Notes under the pieces: model-generated
What the model saw: the letters and a program-made list of their open reading frames with translations, nothing else
The model's database searches: none
Told to the model about the DNA's origin: nothing
Shown here: positions 31,008 to 40,135 of the stretch, piece by piece
Numbering within the stretch: position 1 is the first letter of the stretch
Layout of the letters: each line of letters begins with the position of its first letter
Source: a bacterium 1XD8-76
GTDB taxonomy: Bacteria > Bacillota > Clostridia > Lachnospirales > Lachnospiraceae
Length of the DNA stretch: 64,000 nucleotides
NCBI GenBank assembly: GCA_003611955.1
Contig: RAZE01000003.1
Location: forward strand, 175,345-239,344
Reading direction: 5' to 3'
Translations under genes and position numbers: made by a program

Positions 31008-33023
31008 ATGCAAGAATTAGTAATCAGCATATTGCTGACAGTTGTTATTATAATGGCTGCTGTACTTCTTATTTTTGTCGGCAGCCGCAAGGATGGTATG
31101 ACAAAAAAACAGAGGGTTATGATGATACGTATTTTGATTAGCGCCGGAATCTTACTGGCACTCCAGTTTGTTTCAGCAGAGATGTTTGATAAGGCTGACA
31201 GTTATTTATTTCCGTCCGCAGGAAGGTGGATTCGTTTTGCGTGCTATCTGATCAATTATTTTATCATCGGATATGACATTTTAAGGAAAGCGGCAAAAGG
31301 CATCAGAAACCGTCAGGTATTTGATGAAAGTTTTCTGATGGCAGTGGCTACTATTGGGGCGATGGCGCTTGCTATTTATGAGAACGGTGATTATCTGGAA
31401 GCGATTGCCGTTATGCTGTTTTACCAGATCGGGGAATGGTTTCAGGGCTATGCTGTGGGCAAGAGCCGCCGCAATATCAGTAACCTGATGGATATTCGTC
31501 CTGATTATGCAAATGTTGAGAGAAATGGGAAATTAGAGCAGGTTGATCCGGATGAGGTAGGGATTGGCAGCGTGATCGTTGTACAGCCGGGCGAGAAAGT
31601 GCCGATTGACGGCAATGTAGTTGAGGGAGCTTCCAGTCTGAATACCAGCGCATTGACCGGGGAAAGTCTGCCCAGAGAGGCAAAAGTCGGTGATGAGGTA
31701 ATCAGTGGATGTATCAGTATGACAGGGGTATTGAAAATACAGACAACAAAAGAGTTTGGAGAATCTACGGTTTCTAAGATTTTGGATTTGGTGGAAAATG
31801 CAAGCTCACGCAAATCAAAATCAGAAGATTTTATCTCAAAGTTTGCGAAAGTATATACTCCGGCTGTCTGCTACTCAGCATTGGCGTTGGCATTGCTTCC
31901 TCCAGTTGTCAGAATGCTTTTTATGGGACTGTCTGCTGATTGGGGTGTTTGGATTTACCGGGCATTGACATTCCTTGTTATCAGTTGCCCCTGTGCGCTT
32001 GTTATCAGTATTCCTTTGAGTTTCTTTGCAGGAATAGGAGGCGCAAGCAAAGAGGGCGTGCTGGTAAAGGGTTCCAACTATCTGGAAATCCTTTCACAGA
32101 CCAGGTATGTTGTTTTTGACAAAACCGGAACGATGACAAAGGGTGTTTTTGAAGTAAATGGGATTCATCACTCCACTATAGACAATGAGAAACTGTTGGA
32201 ATATGCGGCTCTTGCAGAGAGCGCTTCTTCCCACCCAATCAGCAAGAGCTTACAGCGGGCATATGGAAAAGAGATTGACAGAACCCGTGTGGCAGATATA
32301 CAGGAAATCAGCGGAAATGGGGTAACTGCAAAAGTAGACGGCGTAAAGGTTGCCGCTGGTAATGACAAATTGATGAAGCACTTAAACATTCCTTATCAGG
32401 ATTGTCATCAGACAGGTACGATTATTCACATGGCAGTAGGTGGGAAATATGCGGGACATATCGTAATCTCCGATATTATCAAGCCTCATTCTAAGGCTGC
32501 GATTGCGGAATTAAAGAAAGCAGGGGTAGATAAGACCGTCATGCTGACTGGGGATGCAAAGAAAGTGGCAAATCAGGTTGCCGCATCACTTGGAATTGAT
32601 GAGGTTTACAGTGAGCTTCTTCCGGCTGACAAGGTAGAAAAGGTAGAAGAACTATTGCGGGTGAAGTTAGGCAAAGCAAAGCTGGCATTTGTTGGCGATG
32701 GTATTAATGATGCACCAGTGCTTTCCAGAGCGGATATTGGTATCGCTATGGGCGCAATGGGTTCCGATGCGGCAATCGAAGCGGCTGACATTGTTCTGAT
32801 GGATGACGATCCGATCAAGATTGCAAAAGCAATCAAGATTTCAAGGAAGTGTCTGAGGATTGTGTACCAGAATATTTCGATGGCGCTTGTTGTGAAATTT
32901 GCCTGCCTTGCATTAGGAGCTGTGGGAATCGCAAATATGTATCTGGCTATTTTTGCGGATGTAGGTGTTATGATTCTTGCGGTGCTGAATGCGATCCGCT
33001 GCCTGTTTGTGAAAAAACTGTAA
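31008..33023 (+). CDS. Heavy-metal-translocating P1B-type ATPase
   Basis: 671 residues. The motifs are complete: SCPCAL in the transport helix (Cys327, Cys329), DKTGTMTKG (Asp371 phosphorylated), ASSHPISKS (HP motif), MLTGDAKKVA and VGDGINDAPVLS. There is no N-terminal HMA domain; the N-terminus has extra hydrophobic segments instead. CPC plus a neighbouring ArsR suggests export of Cd/Zn/Pb-type ions rather than Cu, but selectivity is not certain. ATG 31008 is chosen (AAAGAAGA nearby); TTG 30990 is upstream in frame. Confidence 0.9.
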   Translation: MQELVISILLTVVIIMAAVLLIFVGSRKDGMTKKQRVMMIRILISAGILLALQFVSAEMFDKADSYLFPSAGRWIRFACYLINYFIIGYDILRKAAKGIRNRQVFDESFLMAVATIGAMALAIYENGDYLEAIAVMLFYQIGEWFQGYAVGKSRRNISNLMDIRPDYANVERNGKLEQVDPDEVGIGSVIVVQPGEKVPIDGNVVEGASSLNTSALTGESLPREAKVGDEVISGCISMTGVLKIQTTKEFGESTVSKILDLVENASSRKSKSEDFISKFAKVYTPAVCYSALALALLPPVVRMLFMGLSADWGVWIYRALTFLVISCPCALVISIPLSFFAGIGGASKEGVLVKGSNYLEILSQTRYVVFDKTGTMTKGVFEVNGIHHSTIDNEKLLEYAALAESASSHPISKSLQRAYGKEIDRTRVADIQEISGNGVTAKVDGVKVAAGNDKLMKHLNIPYQDCHQTGTIIHMAVGGKYAGHIVISDIIKPHSKAAIAELKKAGVDKTVMLTGDAKKVANQVAASLGIDEVYSELLPADKVEKVEELLRVKLGKAKLAFVGDGINDAPVLSRADIGIAMGAMGSDAAIEAADIVLMDDDPIKIAKAIKISRKCLRIVYQNISMALVVKFACLALGAVGIANMYLAIFADVGVMILAVLNAIRCLFVKKL

Positions 33024-33046
33024 GGAAGGAGGGGCCTTTTTTCAAG

Positions 33047-33223
33047 GTGCTTGGGAACCCCGCCCGTATCCGTATCCTGCTCCTTTTAATGGGGCAGGAT
33101 TCATGTGTTGGTGATTTGGCAGAGCAGCTTGGAATTACGCAGTCTGCGGTGTCCCACCAGCTAAACCTTTTAAAGTCAAATAAGCTGGTGTGTTGTGATT
33201 GTCGTGCTATAATAGAGTTGTAA
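33047..33223 (+). pseudogene. Truncated ArsR-family repressor
   Basis: About 58 codons from GTG 33047 read L-G-N-P-A-R-I-R-I-L-L-L-L-M, then GDLAEQLGITQSAVSHQLNLLKSNKLV, a clear ArsR winged helix. It loses homology before the wing is complete and stops after CDCRAIIEL. In-frame sequence before the GTG runs back into the ATPase gene without a good start. It is probably a decayed second copy of a metal repressor. Confidence 0.6.
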
Positions 33224-33418
33224 CAGCAGTGGATAATAAGTATAATCAATCTACAAAAGAAAGAGGTACTTATTATGCCACAGAATTATACTCTCCAATT
33301 GAAAAAAGATTGCCCGCCTCCGTCTGGAAAAATCCGGATGTTAAGATGCGTTGCTTGCAGCAACGGGCAGTTTTGCCTATAATAGCGGCAACAACTGAAA
33401 GAATGGAGGATATACCGA

Positions 33419-33925
33419 ATGCTCAACGAAAATTTGAAAACAATCAGAAAATCAAAAGGACTTTCCCAACAGGAGCTTGCTGTCAGGCTGAACGTCGTGC
33501 GGCAAACTGTATCAAAATGGGAGCAGGGATTGTCCGTTCCCGATTCTGATATGTTGATCTCCATATCGGAAGCGCTCGAAACACCCGTGAGTACGTTGCT
33601 TGGAGAAAACGTCAAGGAGTCGGAAGTTGATGATTTAAAGACGATTTCCGCAAAGCTGGAGGTGATAAACTTGCAGCTTGCACAGAGAAAAAACACGAGG
33701 AAAAGAATTTTACTTTGGATTCTGATCGTATTGTGCACAGTCACAGCGGTAATTTTTGCAGTCCTGCTGGAATGGCAAAGTCCTTATTTGGGGTGGGATT
33801 ATACTGATCCTGAAACCGCCGTTCTCGGAGTGGCATTTCACTCATTTGAGTGGCTGTTTGTCAGAGCAGCACCGATTATCTTTATCGGCGCAGTCATTGG
33901 AATTGTTCAAAAGCTATGGTCTTGA
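33419..33925 (+). CDS. XRE-family regulator with membrane tail
   Basis: 168 residues. Residues 1-60 are an XRE helix-turn-helix (NLKTIRKSKGLSQQELAVRLNVVRQTVSKWEQGLSVPDSD, in parts). A linker and two hydrophobic segments follow (about 98-120 and 140-165). A DNA-binding domain joined to membrane helices is frequent in Bacillota (for example near resistance pumps) and suggests it senses something in the envelope. The start is ATG 33419 after GAATGGAGGATATACCGA. The 195 bases before it hold one 35-codon ORF of doubtful status (33274-33381). Confidence 0.78.
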   Translation: MLNENLKTIRKSKGLSQQELAVRLNVVRQTVSKWEQGLSVPDSDMLISISEALETPVSTLLGENVKESEVDDLKTISAKLEVINLQLAQRKNTRKRILLWILIVLCTVTAVIFAVLLEWQSPYLGWDYTDPETAVLGVAFHSFEWLFVRAAPIIFIGAVIGIVQKLWS

Positions 33926-34017
33926 AATAATTTTTTGCACCGCCGGTGGGAAAAAGCGGATTTGAGAAAATGACGGAAAAAAATATATAATGGTACTGCG
34001 TCTGACAGGAGGGTACC

Positions 34018-34929
34018 ATGAGTACAAAAGAAAAAAGAGCGGTTATTTTGGCGGCCCTTTCGGGCTGTATGTGGGCAAGCGTAGGGTTGTTCGTACATAA
34101 ACTGGGAGCATATGGCGTCGGTTCTGTGCCGATGACAGTGGCGAGATACCTGATTGCTGTGGTTCTTGTCGGAAGTTTTCTGGGGATAGGGAAGAGAGAG
34201 CTTTTGAAAATCCGCCCGCGGGACATTCTGTGGTTTTGTGTGACGGGGATATTGTGTCTTCTGTTTTTTAATATCTGTTACGGGATCACCATCGAGAAAT
34301 CCTCCATGCCGGTGGCGGCAGTTTTGCTGTATACATCCCCGGCGATCGTGACGATAGCGTCGGCTTTTATTTTTAAGGAGAGGATCACTTTCCGCAAGGT
34401 GGCGGCGGTGCTCATGGCGGTCACCGGATGCGCCTTTGTGTCCGGTATTATGGGCGGGAGCCTCGCCTATCCTCCGCAGGCCTATCTGTGGGGGATGGCG
34501 GCGGCCGTCGGGTATGCCTTTTACAGCATTGTGGCGGGGATTTTGCTGAAGCGCTACCACGCGGTGACAGTGCTGTTTTATTCCTTTTTGACGGCGGTTC
34601 TTGCAGGTCTTACTCTGATCGATCCGGGAGAGCTGACGACCATCATCAGGGCGAATCCGTCTGCCGGGATGTGGCTTGTGGCAGCATCTTTCGTCTGCAA
34701 TATATGTCCTTATCTGTGTTACAATCTTGCGCTGGAAGACATGGAGGCGAGCCGCGTGTCGGTGATATCGTCCATCGAACCGGCCATCGCCTCCCTGCTG
34801 GGGGTTGTCGTGATGAAGGAACAGATGGATGTCTTCGGTGTGATCGGAGTGGGCATTATTTTTGCGGCGATCGTCGTATTGAACCGGAGAGTTTCCTGTG
34901 CGGGCCCCCTATATGAAAAAACGGAGTAA
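34018..34929 (+). CDS. EamA/DMT-family transporter
   Basis: 303 residues in ten hydrophobic segments arranged as two EamA repeats (first, residues 10-140; second, 155-285). VARYLIAVVLVGSFLG, MPVAAVLLYTSPAIVTIASAFIFKE and SVISSIEPAIASLLGVVVMKEQ are typical. The last is the conserved end of each repeat, with Glu-Pro or Ser-Pro followed by E-x. Substrate may be a metabolite or drug. The ribosome site is CAGGAGGGTACC before ATG 34018. Confidence 0.85.
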   Translation: MSTKEKRAVILAALSGCMWASVGLFVHKLGAYGVGSVPMTVARYLIAVVLVGSFLGIGKRELLKIRPRDILWFCVTGILCLLFFNICYGITIEKSSMPVAAVLLYTSPAIVTIASAFIFKERITFRKVAAVLMAVTGCAFVSGIMGGSLAYPPQAYLWGMAAAVGYAFYSIVAGILLKRYHAVTVLFYSFLTAVLAGLTLIDPGELTTIIRANPSAGMWLVAASFVCNICPYLCYNLALEDMEASRVSVISSIEPAIASLLGVVVMKEQMDVFGVIGVGIIFAAIVVLNRRVSCAGPLYEKTE

Positions 34930-34949
34930 GGGAGGAAAACGGACGGGAG

Positions 34950-35564
34950 TTACCCTCCCAGTGTGACGTCCTGCCTCTGATACCACTGCAGGGCATCCAG
35001 AAACTGCTGTTCTTCAAAGTCGGGCCAGAGTTCCCTGACGATATAAAAATCGGAATAGACGGTCTGCAGGGGCAGAAAACCTGACAGGCGGCACATCCCG
35101 CCCCAGCGGATCACCAGATCGATCCGCGGTATCCCGCGGGATGCCCAGCCGTTTTTCATATCCCACTCCCAGCCGTAGTGCGTCAGAAGATTTACCCTCA
35201 GCTTTCCTTCGGTATAGGCGGGGGGCCGCCTGCGGTCCGCATGGGGAAGCAGAGCGGCAGGAAAACAGGAGGAGTCCGTGTTGCCAAGTACAAACAGCTC
35301 CGTATTCTCCTGCTCGATCATTTTGGCGGCCTCGACGCAGGCTTTGGAAAAGGAAAGTACCTGTTCCTTTGGCCGCTTGCAGTTATCTACGGTAAATCCG
35401 TAAAAAGTCAGCTCCTGCACGCCGCATTCCTGTGCCGCTTTGAGGAGTCTTATTCCCGGGGCAAGCCCGTAGGTGTAGCCGTCTTCTTTTTTCAGTCCGT
35501 TTTGTTTGGCCCAGCGTCTGTTGCCGTCCGGAATCACGCCGATATGCTTTGGAATTCGTTTCAT
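34950..35564 (-). CDS. Divergent cis-prenyltransferase (UppS-like)
   Basis: 204 residues, against about 245 for UppS. The first motif is well kept: HIGVIPDGNRRWAKQNG (with the catalytic Asp). TFYGFTVDNCKRPKEQV is the second, with N-x-x-R-P replaced in part. The third is IDLVIRWGGMCRLSGFLPLQ, in place of the usual IRTGGE-x-RLSNFLLWQ, so the Glu and Trp are changed. The region between is shorter. It is probably a prenyl-chain-elongating enzyme with altered chain length, or one used for secondary metabolism, not the housekeeping UppS. Confidence 0.75.
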   Translation of the reverse strand: MKRIPKHIGVIPDGNRRWAKQNGLKKEDGYTYGLAPGIRLLKAAQECGVQELTFYGFTVDNCKRPKEQVLSFSKACVEAAKMIEQENTELFVLGNTDSSCFPAALLPHADRRRPPAYTEGKLRVNLLTHYGWEWDMKNGWASRGIPRIDLVIRWGGMCRLSGFLPLQTVYSDFYIVRELWPDFEEQQFLDALQWYQRQDVTLGG

Positions 35565-35604
35565 GTCTGTTAGTATGGACAGACTTTGGAAATTTATGCA
35601 AAAA

Positions 35605-36696
35605 TCAGACGGTCTGCCTGCCTGTCACGTACTCGTTCATCGGTTTTACCAGATAATGATTCACCGGCATCTTTTCGGTGGTGATATACCCCGGCTCAGC
35701 GTCGATCAGCATCGGAATGCGGTTGATCAGCGTGGCGCAGGTCAGTTCCACCGTTGCGGGGCGGTTTACCACCAGCGTCGTATCCGGCTCGCCCTCCAGT
35801 GTCCACTCGTTCCGATCCATATCCTCCGGACCGTACACATAGCCGAGGCACTGGGTTTCCAGGGTGATGCCTTCCTCGGTCTCGGTCGTTACGACAGCGG
35901 ACATACCGGTGGCATCTCCCGCTTTGATCGTCATATGGAGGGTGTCGGATGCCAGATCCTCCCTGTGGGTGATGGGGATGCATTTCTGCGTCTGGGAGAC
36001 GACGTGCAGGCCGAGCCGGCTGCAGAGCCATCCGTTCTGGTTCCACATGTAGGAGGGCTCAATGACACCGTCTGCGATCAGCTTTTTCGTCTCCTCGTAG
36101 GATAGGTCATTGTAGTTGCCGATCTGTTTTTCAAATTCTTTGATGGACAATCCGGCGCCGTGGCCTTCCGCCAGCGCGATGCCGTAGTCTTCCACGTTGT
36201 AACTGCTGCTTCCTTTGATCTTCTTCAGGGTGTGGATGGAGCCCGCCAGCGTTGTGATCAGGGAACCCCAGTACATATCCGGGTAGCCGCTGCCGCAGAG
36301 CGTGCAGTTGCCCGCTTTTGCCAGATCGTCCAGCTCTTTGGTGATCTCATAGGATGAGTTCCAGGGGTATAGCGACTCCTCGCAGGTGGAGATCGCGTTT
36401 ACCCCGTTTTTTGCACAGGTGGAAAAAGCTTCTTTCAGATCAAGCATTGTGGAGCGCGTGGCGATCACGCAGGCGTCCGGCTTCAGCTCGCCGAGGATCC
36501 TGTCCGCGGCTTTGGCATCGGAGACTGTGACGCCGATATTACCCGTGCCCATGATCTCCCCTGCATCTTTGCCGATCACAGCGGGATTCCTGTCGAACGC
36601 GGCCACCAGTTCCGCTCCCTTCTCGAGCGCATACCGCATCAGGTATACACTCATTTTCCCGCACCCGTACTGTGCGATCCGTACTTTTCTCTCCAT
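35605..36696 (-). CDS. NAD(P)-dependent dehydrogenase, DapB/2,4-diaminopentanoate dehydrogenase-like
   Basis: 363 residues from ATG 36696 (AAGGAGGTATTTCTT upstream). The Rossmann start is VRIAQYGCGKMSVYLMRYALEKGAELVAAFDRNP (residues 4-37), GxGxM/x form. DACVIATRST follows. The later part, with GCGSGYPDMYWG-like sequence and a C-terminal alpha/beta domain, resembles the dihydrodipicolinate reductase-like family that includes 2,4-diaminopentanoate dehydrogenase of ornithine fermentation. No ornithine genes are near, so the substrate is open. It may share a transcript with the prenyltransferase gene (40-base gap). Confidence 0.65.
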   Translation of the reverse strand: MERKVRIAQYGCGKMSVYLMRYALEKGAELVAAFDRNPAVIGKDAGEIMGTGNIGVTVSDAKAADRILGELKPDACVIATRSTMLDLKEAFSTCAKNGVNAISTCEESLYPWNSSYEITKELDDLAKAGNCTLCGSGYPDMYWGSLITTLAGSIHTLKKIKGSSSYNVEDYGIALAEGHGAGLSIKEFEKQIGNYNDLSYEETKKLIADGVIEPSYMWNQNGWLCSRLGLHVVSQTQKCIPITHREDLASDTLHMTIKAGDATGMSAVVTTETEEGITLETQCLGYVYGPEDMDRNEWTLEGEPDTTLVVNRPATVELTCATLINRIPMLIDAEPGYITTEKMPVNHYLVKPMNEYVTGRQTV

Positions 36697-36743
36697 AAGA
36701 AATACCTCCTTTTTCATTATAGAGTGTGCTGTGGGGATAGCTT

Positions 36744-37571
36744 TTATGCTTCAAAAAAGGAGACGGGAATCTCGATCTGTACGATATAGTCATCGACGCA
36801 GTCGACAACGGTCTCATTGATTCCCTTTTCGTAGGAAAAACCGGACAGCACAAGGCCCTGTCTGTGGGCAAAATCAAAGATGGCGTGATAGCGCTGGGGG
36901 ATTCTGTCAAAACTGCCCTTGTGAAAGGCGCGGATATACGATCCTTTCGGCTGGATATGAATCCCCTTTTTCTTCTCCAGGAAGGGAATCTCTATGAACA
37001 GTTTTGTGTAATCGTCAAAATTTCCGCTCCGCAGGCTGGAGACGGGTATCATGGAGCCGTAGGAGGCGTCGTGCAGGCGTCCGAGCCGGTATCTGGCCGT
37101 CTCCGCTGTGATCAGTTCCACTTCCTTTTCAAAAGTAGTTTCGCTGTCGATATCCACTGTCACAAGACAGCGTTCCTCCTTCTCCACGATGCTGATCTCG
37201 GATAAGTCCATCGTCAGCAGGGTCTCCATGCTCTGGCAGTGGTTCTGCAGGGTTTTTCTGACTGCCTGGAGATGCATGATCTGCAGGTCCAGGTCTGTGA
37301 TTTTTTCCTCTAACAGAGTTTTCATATTTTGAGCGCAGCGGTGCCGCATGAATTCCTGTATCTCCGTTATGGATACGTCCAGCTCCCGCAACAGCAGGAT
37401 GGTTTCCAGGATGGGACTCTGGTGATAGCTGTAACAGCGGTAGCCGTTTTCGGGATTGACGGCGGCGGGCTTAAACAGGCCGATCTCGTCGTACCACATC
37501 AGAGTTTTTTTGTTGATGCCGTGGAGGGCGGCGAACTGGCCGATGGTGAGGAGCTTGCTCTTTTCTTCCAT
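36744..37571 (-). CDS. MerR-family multidrug-type regulator
   Basis: 275 residues. LLTIGQFAALHGINKKTLMWYDEIGLFKPAAV (residues 7-38) is the MerR helix-turn-helix. A coiled-coil dimer segment follows (about 80-120), then a C-terminal GyrI-like ligand domain (about 130-275; YGSMIPVSSLRS, KGSYIRAFHKGSFDRI). That plan is BmrR-like: a drug sensor controlling an efflux pump. The MATE gene diverges from it across a 19-bp-spacer promoter, as expected. Confidence 0.85.
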   Translation of the reverse strand: MEEKSKLLTIGQFAALHGINKKTLMWYDEIGLFKPAAVNPENGYRCYSYHQSPILETILLLRELDVSITEIQEFMRHRCAQNMKTLLEEKITDLDLQIMHLQAVRKTLQNHCQSMETLLTMDLSEISIVEKEERCLVTVDIDSETTFEKEVELITAETARYRLGRLHDASYGSMIPVSSLRSGNFDDYTKLFIEIPFLEKKKGIHIQPKGSYIRAFHKGSFDRIPQRYHAIFDFAHRQGLVLSGFSYEKGINETVVDCVDDYIVQIEIPVSFFEA

Positions 37572-37649
37572 GATAACGATCGATTCCTTTCCGGATGTTA
37601 TTCCATGTGTGGTCGGATAAACGGAGACTGAAAAAAATTTATTTTCTGC

Positions 37650-37680
37650 TTGACCGTACAGTTACTGTATGGTTTATGAT
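37650..37680 (+). promoter_or_regulatory. MerR-type promoter with 19-bp spacer before the MATE gene
   Basis: TTGACC (37650-37655), 19 bases (37656-37674), TATGAT (37675-37680). The spacer region holds the dyad ACCGTACAG/CTGTATGGT around TTA, 8 of 9 pairs matching. A 19-base spacer with a central dyad is the hallmark of MerR-controlled promoters. Confidence 0.8.
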
Positions 37681-37732
37681 ATCCGATACAGAGAAAAAAT
37701 GCAAGCAGACAGGGAAAGGAACAGGTGAATTT

Positions 37733-39064
37733 ATGGAAAACCAGAATGTGTATCGGAAACCGGTGACATGGAAAAATATTTTGAAATTTGCGGTGCCGAC
37801 CATTGCGATGACCGTGTTTATGTCTTTTTACACGATGGTGGACGGGCTGTTTGTCTCGAATCTGATCGGCACGGACGCGCTGTCCGCGATCAATCTGACA
37901 GCGCCGATCATCCAGGTCGTCACCGCGATCTCCACCATGCTGGCCACCGGCGGCAGCGCGGTCATTATGAAGAAGATGGGGGAACAAAGAAGCGAGGAGG
38001 CGAAAGAAGACTTTACCTTTCTGATTTTGGTGAATGTCATCGTGGGGATCGCCATGTGCGCCCTTGGATATGTGATGATGGATCAAATTTTTGCGGGCAT
38101 GAACCTGTCGGCGGAGGTGGAGGGGTACTGCGCGGAGTATCTGAGCCGCTATCTGATCTTTGTGGTGCCGATCCTTCTGATGAATAATTTTACGCTCTAC
38201 ATGATCGCCAGCGGGAAGGCGACACTCTCTTTGGTCTGCTCGGTGGCGGGCGGCGTGTTGAATATGGTGCTTGACTATGTGTTTATCGTGGGGTTTCAGA
38301 TGGAGATAGGCGGTGCGGCGATCGCGACGGGACTGGGATATTCCGTGACGGCGGTGGCGGGAGTGTTTGTGTTTTCCGGGAAAAAGAGCCTGCTGCACTT
38401 CAAAAAGCCTGTGTTCCGGCTTAAAGTTCTGTGGAACGCGGCGACAAACGGCTGCTCGGAGATGGCCACGGCGCTTGTCACCGGGATCATCACGATGATG
38501 TTCAACTGGACGATGCTGCGCTATGTCGGTGAGGACGGTGTCGCGGCCGTGACGATCATCATGTATGTGCTGATGTTTGCCAGCTCCCTCTACACGGGGT
38601 ATTCCTACGGGGTAGCCCCGTTGCTCAGCTTTTACCACGGGGAGAAAAACCAGGAGAAGCTGAAAAAGCTGGTGGCGCTGAGCCTGGAAGTGATCCTGGG
38701 CATCTCCGCGGTGACGGCGGCGGCTTCTTTCCTGCTGACAAAGCCGCTCGTGTCGGTCTTTGCAAGGCCGGATAACCCGGTGTACGATCTGGCGGTGTCC
38801 GGAAACAGGATCTGTACGATCGCGCTGTTGTTTATCGGGTTCAATATCTTCGCCAGCGGCATGTTCACAGCTCTGTCCAACGGGATTGTCTCGGCGATTC
38901 TGGCGTTTTCCAGGTCTTTCGTGTTTATGTTGATCACGATGCTGGTGCTGCCTTTGTTTTTTGGGGTAAACGGGATCTGGCTGGCCACGCCGGCTGCGGA
39001 GCTGATGGCGCTTGTTCTGTCCGCGGTTATGTTCTTTCGATATAAAAAGAGGTACGGGTATTGA
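37733..39064 (+). CDS. MATE-family efflux pump
   Basis: 443 residues in twelve hydrophobic segments. FAVPTIAMTVFMSFYTMVDGLFVSNLIG is the typical first helix pair and loop (about residues 17-45). LVSTGGSAVI-like ATGGSAVIMKKMGEQ and NAATNGCSEMATALVTGIIT fit DinF/NorM-like members. ATG 37733 has CAGGTGAATTT upstream. Earlier in-frame starts, from 37595, lie in the promoter region. It likely exports cationic drugs and is induced by the divergent MerR protein. Confidence 0.87.
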   Translation: MENQNVYRKPVTWKNILKFAVPTIAMTVFMSFYTMVDGLFVSNLIGTDALSAINLTAPIIQVVTAISTMLATGGSAVIMKKMGEQRSEEAKEDFTFLILVNVIVGIAMCALGYVMMDQIFAGMNLSAEVEGYCAEYLSRYLIFVVPILLMNNFTLYMIASGKATLSLVCSVAGGVLNMVLDYVFIVGFQMEIGGAAIATGLGYSVTAVAGVFVFSGKKSLLHFKKPVFRLKVLWNAATNGCSEMATALVTGIITMMFNWTMLRYVGEDGVAAVTIIMYVLMFASSLYTGYSYGVAPLLSFYHGEKNQEKLKKLVALSLEVILGISAVTAAASFLLTKPLVSVFARPDNPVYDLAVSGNRICTIALLFIGFNIFASGMFTALSNGIVSAILAFSRSFVFMLITMLVLPLFFGVNGIWLATPAAELMALVLSAVMFFRYKKRYGY

Positions 39065-39075
39065 ACCTGTACCTC
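39044..39075 (-). terminator. Terminator of the PTS-IIC-like gene, inside the MATE gene end
   Basis: GAGGTACGGGT and ACCTGTACCTC (39049-39075, loop ATTGA) form an 11-bp stem with one wobble. On the minus strand it is followed by TTTTT (complement of 39044-39048). The plus-strand side has no T-run. Confidence 0.6.
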
Positions 39076-39085
39076 GGTGTATATA

Positions 39086-40135
39086 CTATTCCAGTTTCAG
39101 ATCGTTCTCTTTGATCCATCCTGTCTTCCGGAGCAGATTTCCCAGGAGAAGGGAGATGACGGCGGGCAGAAGAAAGCAGACCGTGATCAGGCCGATCCAA
39201 TCCGCAGCGGTGATGGATGCCTTTGTGCCTGCCGCTATGTCGTTTAACCAGCCGGTGTAGACGCCGATCTGACCCACCAGTCCGCAGGTGCCCATCCCGG
39301 AGGAGACGGGAGTGCCGTTCATTTGCAGTCGGAACAGGCAGGTTGCGATGGGACCCGTGATGGCGGACGCAACGATGGGAGGGATCCAGATCTTTGGATT
39401 TTTTACGATGTTGCCCATCTGAAGCATGGAAGTGCCGAGACCTTGGGAGAGTAACCCGCCCCATCTGTTTTCCGGGAAGCTCATGACAGCGAATCCGACC
39501 ATGTTGGCGCAGCAGCCTGCCACGGCGGCACCGCCGGCCAGTCCGGTCAAGGACAGCGCCGCGCAGATCGCCGCGGAGGAGATCGGAAGAGTCAGAGCGA
39601 TTCCAACGAGCACGGATACGAGGATTCCCATCAGGAATGGCTGCAGGTCGGTCGCCCACATGATCAGCCGGCCGATGGAGCTGGCGGCAGCGCCGATGCC
39701 GGGGGCGAGAAGGGACGACAACGCCACACCCACGAAGATGGTTGCGAAGGGGGTGATGAGGATATCGACCTTTGTCTCTTTGGAGACGATTTTGCCGGAT
39801 TCCGCAGCCAGGATGGCGATGATCAGAACGGCGAGAGGTCCGCCGGCTCCTCCCAGTTCGTTGGCAGCGCCGCCCACCGCGGCCAGGGAGAACAGTACGA
39901 GCGGGGGAGCCTGCAGAGCGAAGCCGATGGAGATCGCCATGGCCGGCCCCGCCATATTGGCGGCATATGTACCGATCGTCACAAGATACTCCATGCCGGT
40001 CTGCTGGCCCAGTGTTTTGATGATCGTGCCGATCAGAAGGGAACAGAACAGCCCCTGGGCCATGGCGCCCAGACAGTCTACGCCGTATCGCTTAAAAGAG
40101 AAGATAATGTTTTTGCGTCTGAGAAATTCTTTCAT
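39086..40135 (-). CDS. PTS-EIIC-like membrane transporter (PTS_EIIC_2 family)
   Basis: 349 residues, very hydrophobic (about ten segments). YGVDCLGAMAQGLFCSLLIGTIIKTLG near the N-terminus, NMAGPAMAISIGFALQAPPLVLFS, and GTCGLVGQIGVYTGW match the stand-alone PTS-IIC-like proteins of Bacillota. No EIIA or EIIB genes are nearby, so either it does not use phosphotransfer or it borrows them. An AAAGAAGGAATAAAATATT leader supports ATG 40135-40133. Confidence 0.75.
   Translation of the reverse strand: MKEFLRRKNIIFSFKRYGVDCLGAMAQGLFCSLLIGTIIKTLGQQTGMEYLVTIGTYAANMAGPAMAISIGFALQAPPLVLFSLAAVGGAANELGGAGGPLAVLIIAILAAESGKIVSKETKVDILITPFATIFVGVALSSLLAPGIGAAASSIGRLIMWATDLQPFLMGILVSVLVGIALTLPISSAAICAALSLTGLAGGAAVAGCCANMVGFAVMSFPENRWGGLLSQGLGTSMLQMGNIVKNPKIWIPPIVASAITGPIATCLFRLQMNGTPVSSGMGTCGLVGQIGVYTGWLNDIAAGTKASITAADWIGLITVCFLLPAVISLLLGNLLRKTGWIKENDLKLE

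Noticed and set aside
32849..33223. 124-codon ORF starting inside the ATPase gene as a full ArsR protein
   Set aside because: The first 60 codons are an out-of-frame reading of the ATPase. Only the part after about 33030 has ArsR homology.
33274..33381. 35-codon ORF with RBS-like AAAGAGG
   Set aside because: It is too short, has no family and no conserved neighbour; kept only as a note.
35605..39064. Long opposite-strand ORFs (for example 37598-38638 minus)
   Set aside because: They are shadows of GC-rich real genes, with His/Arg-rich translations and no domains.
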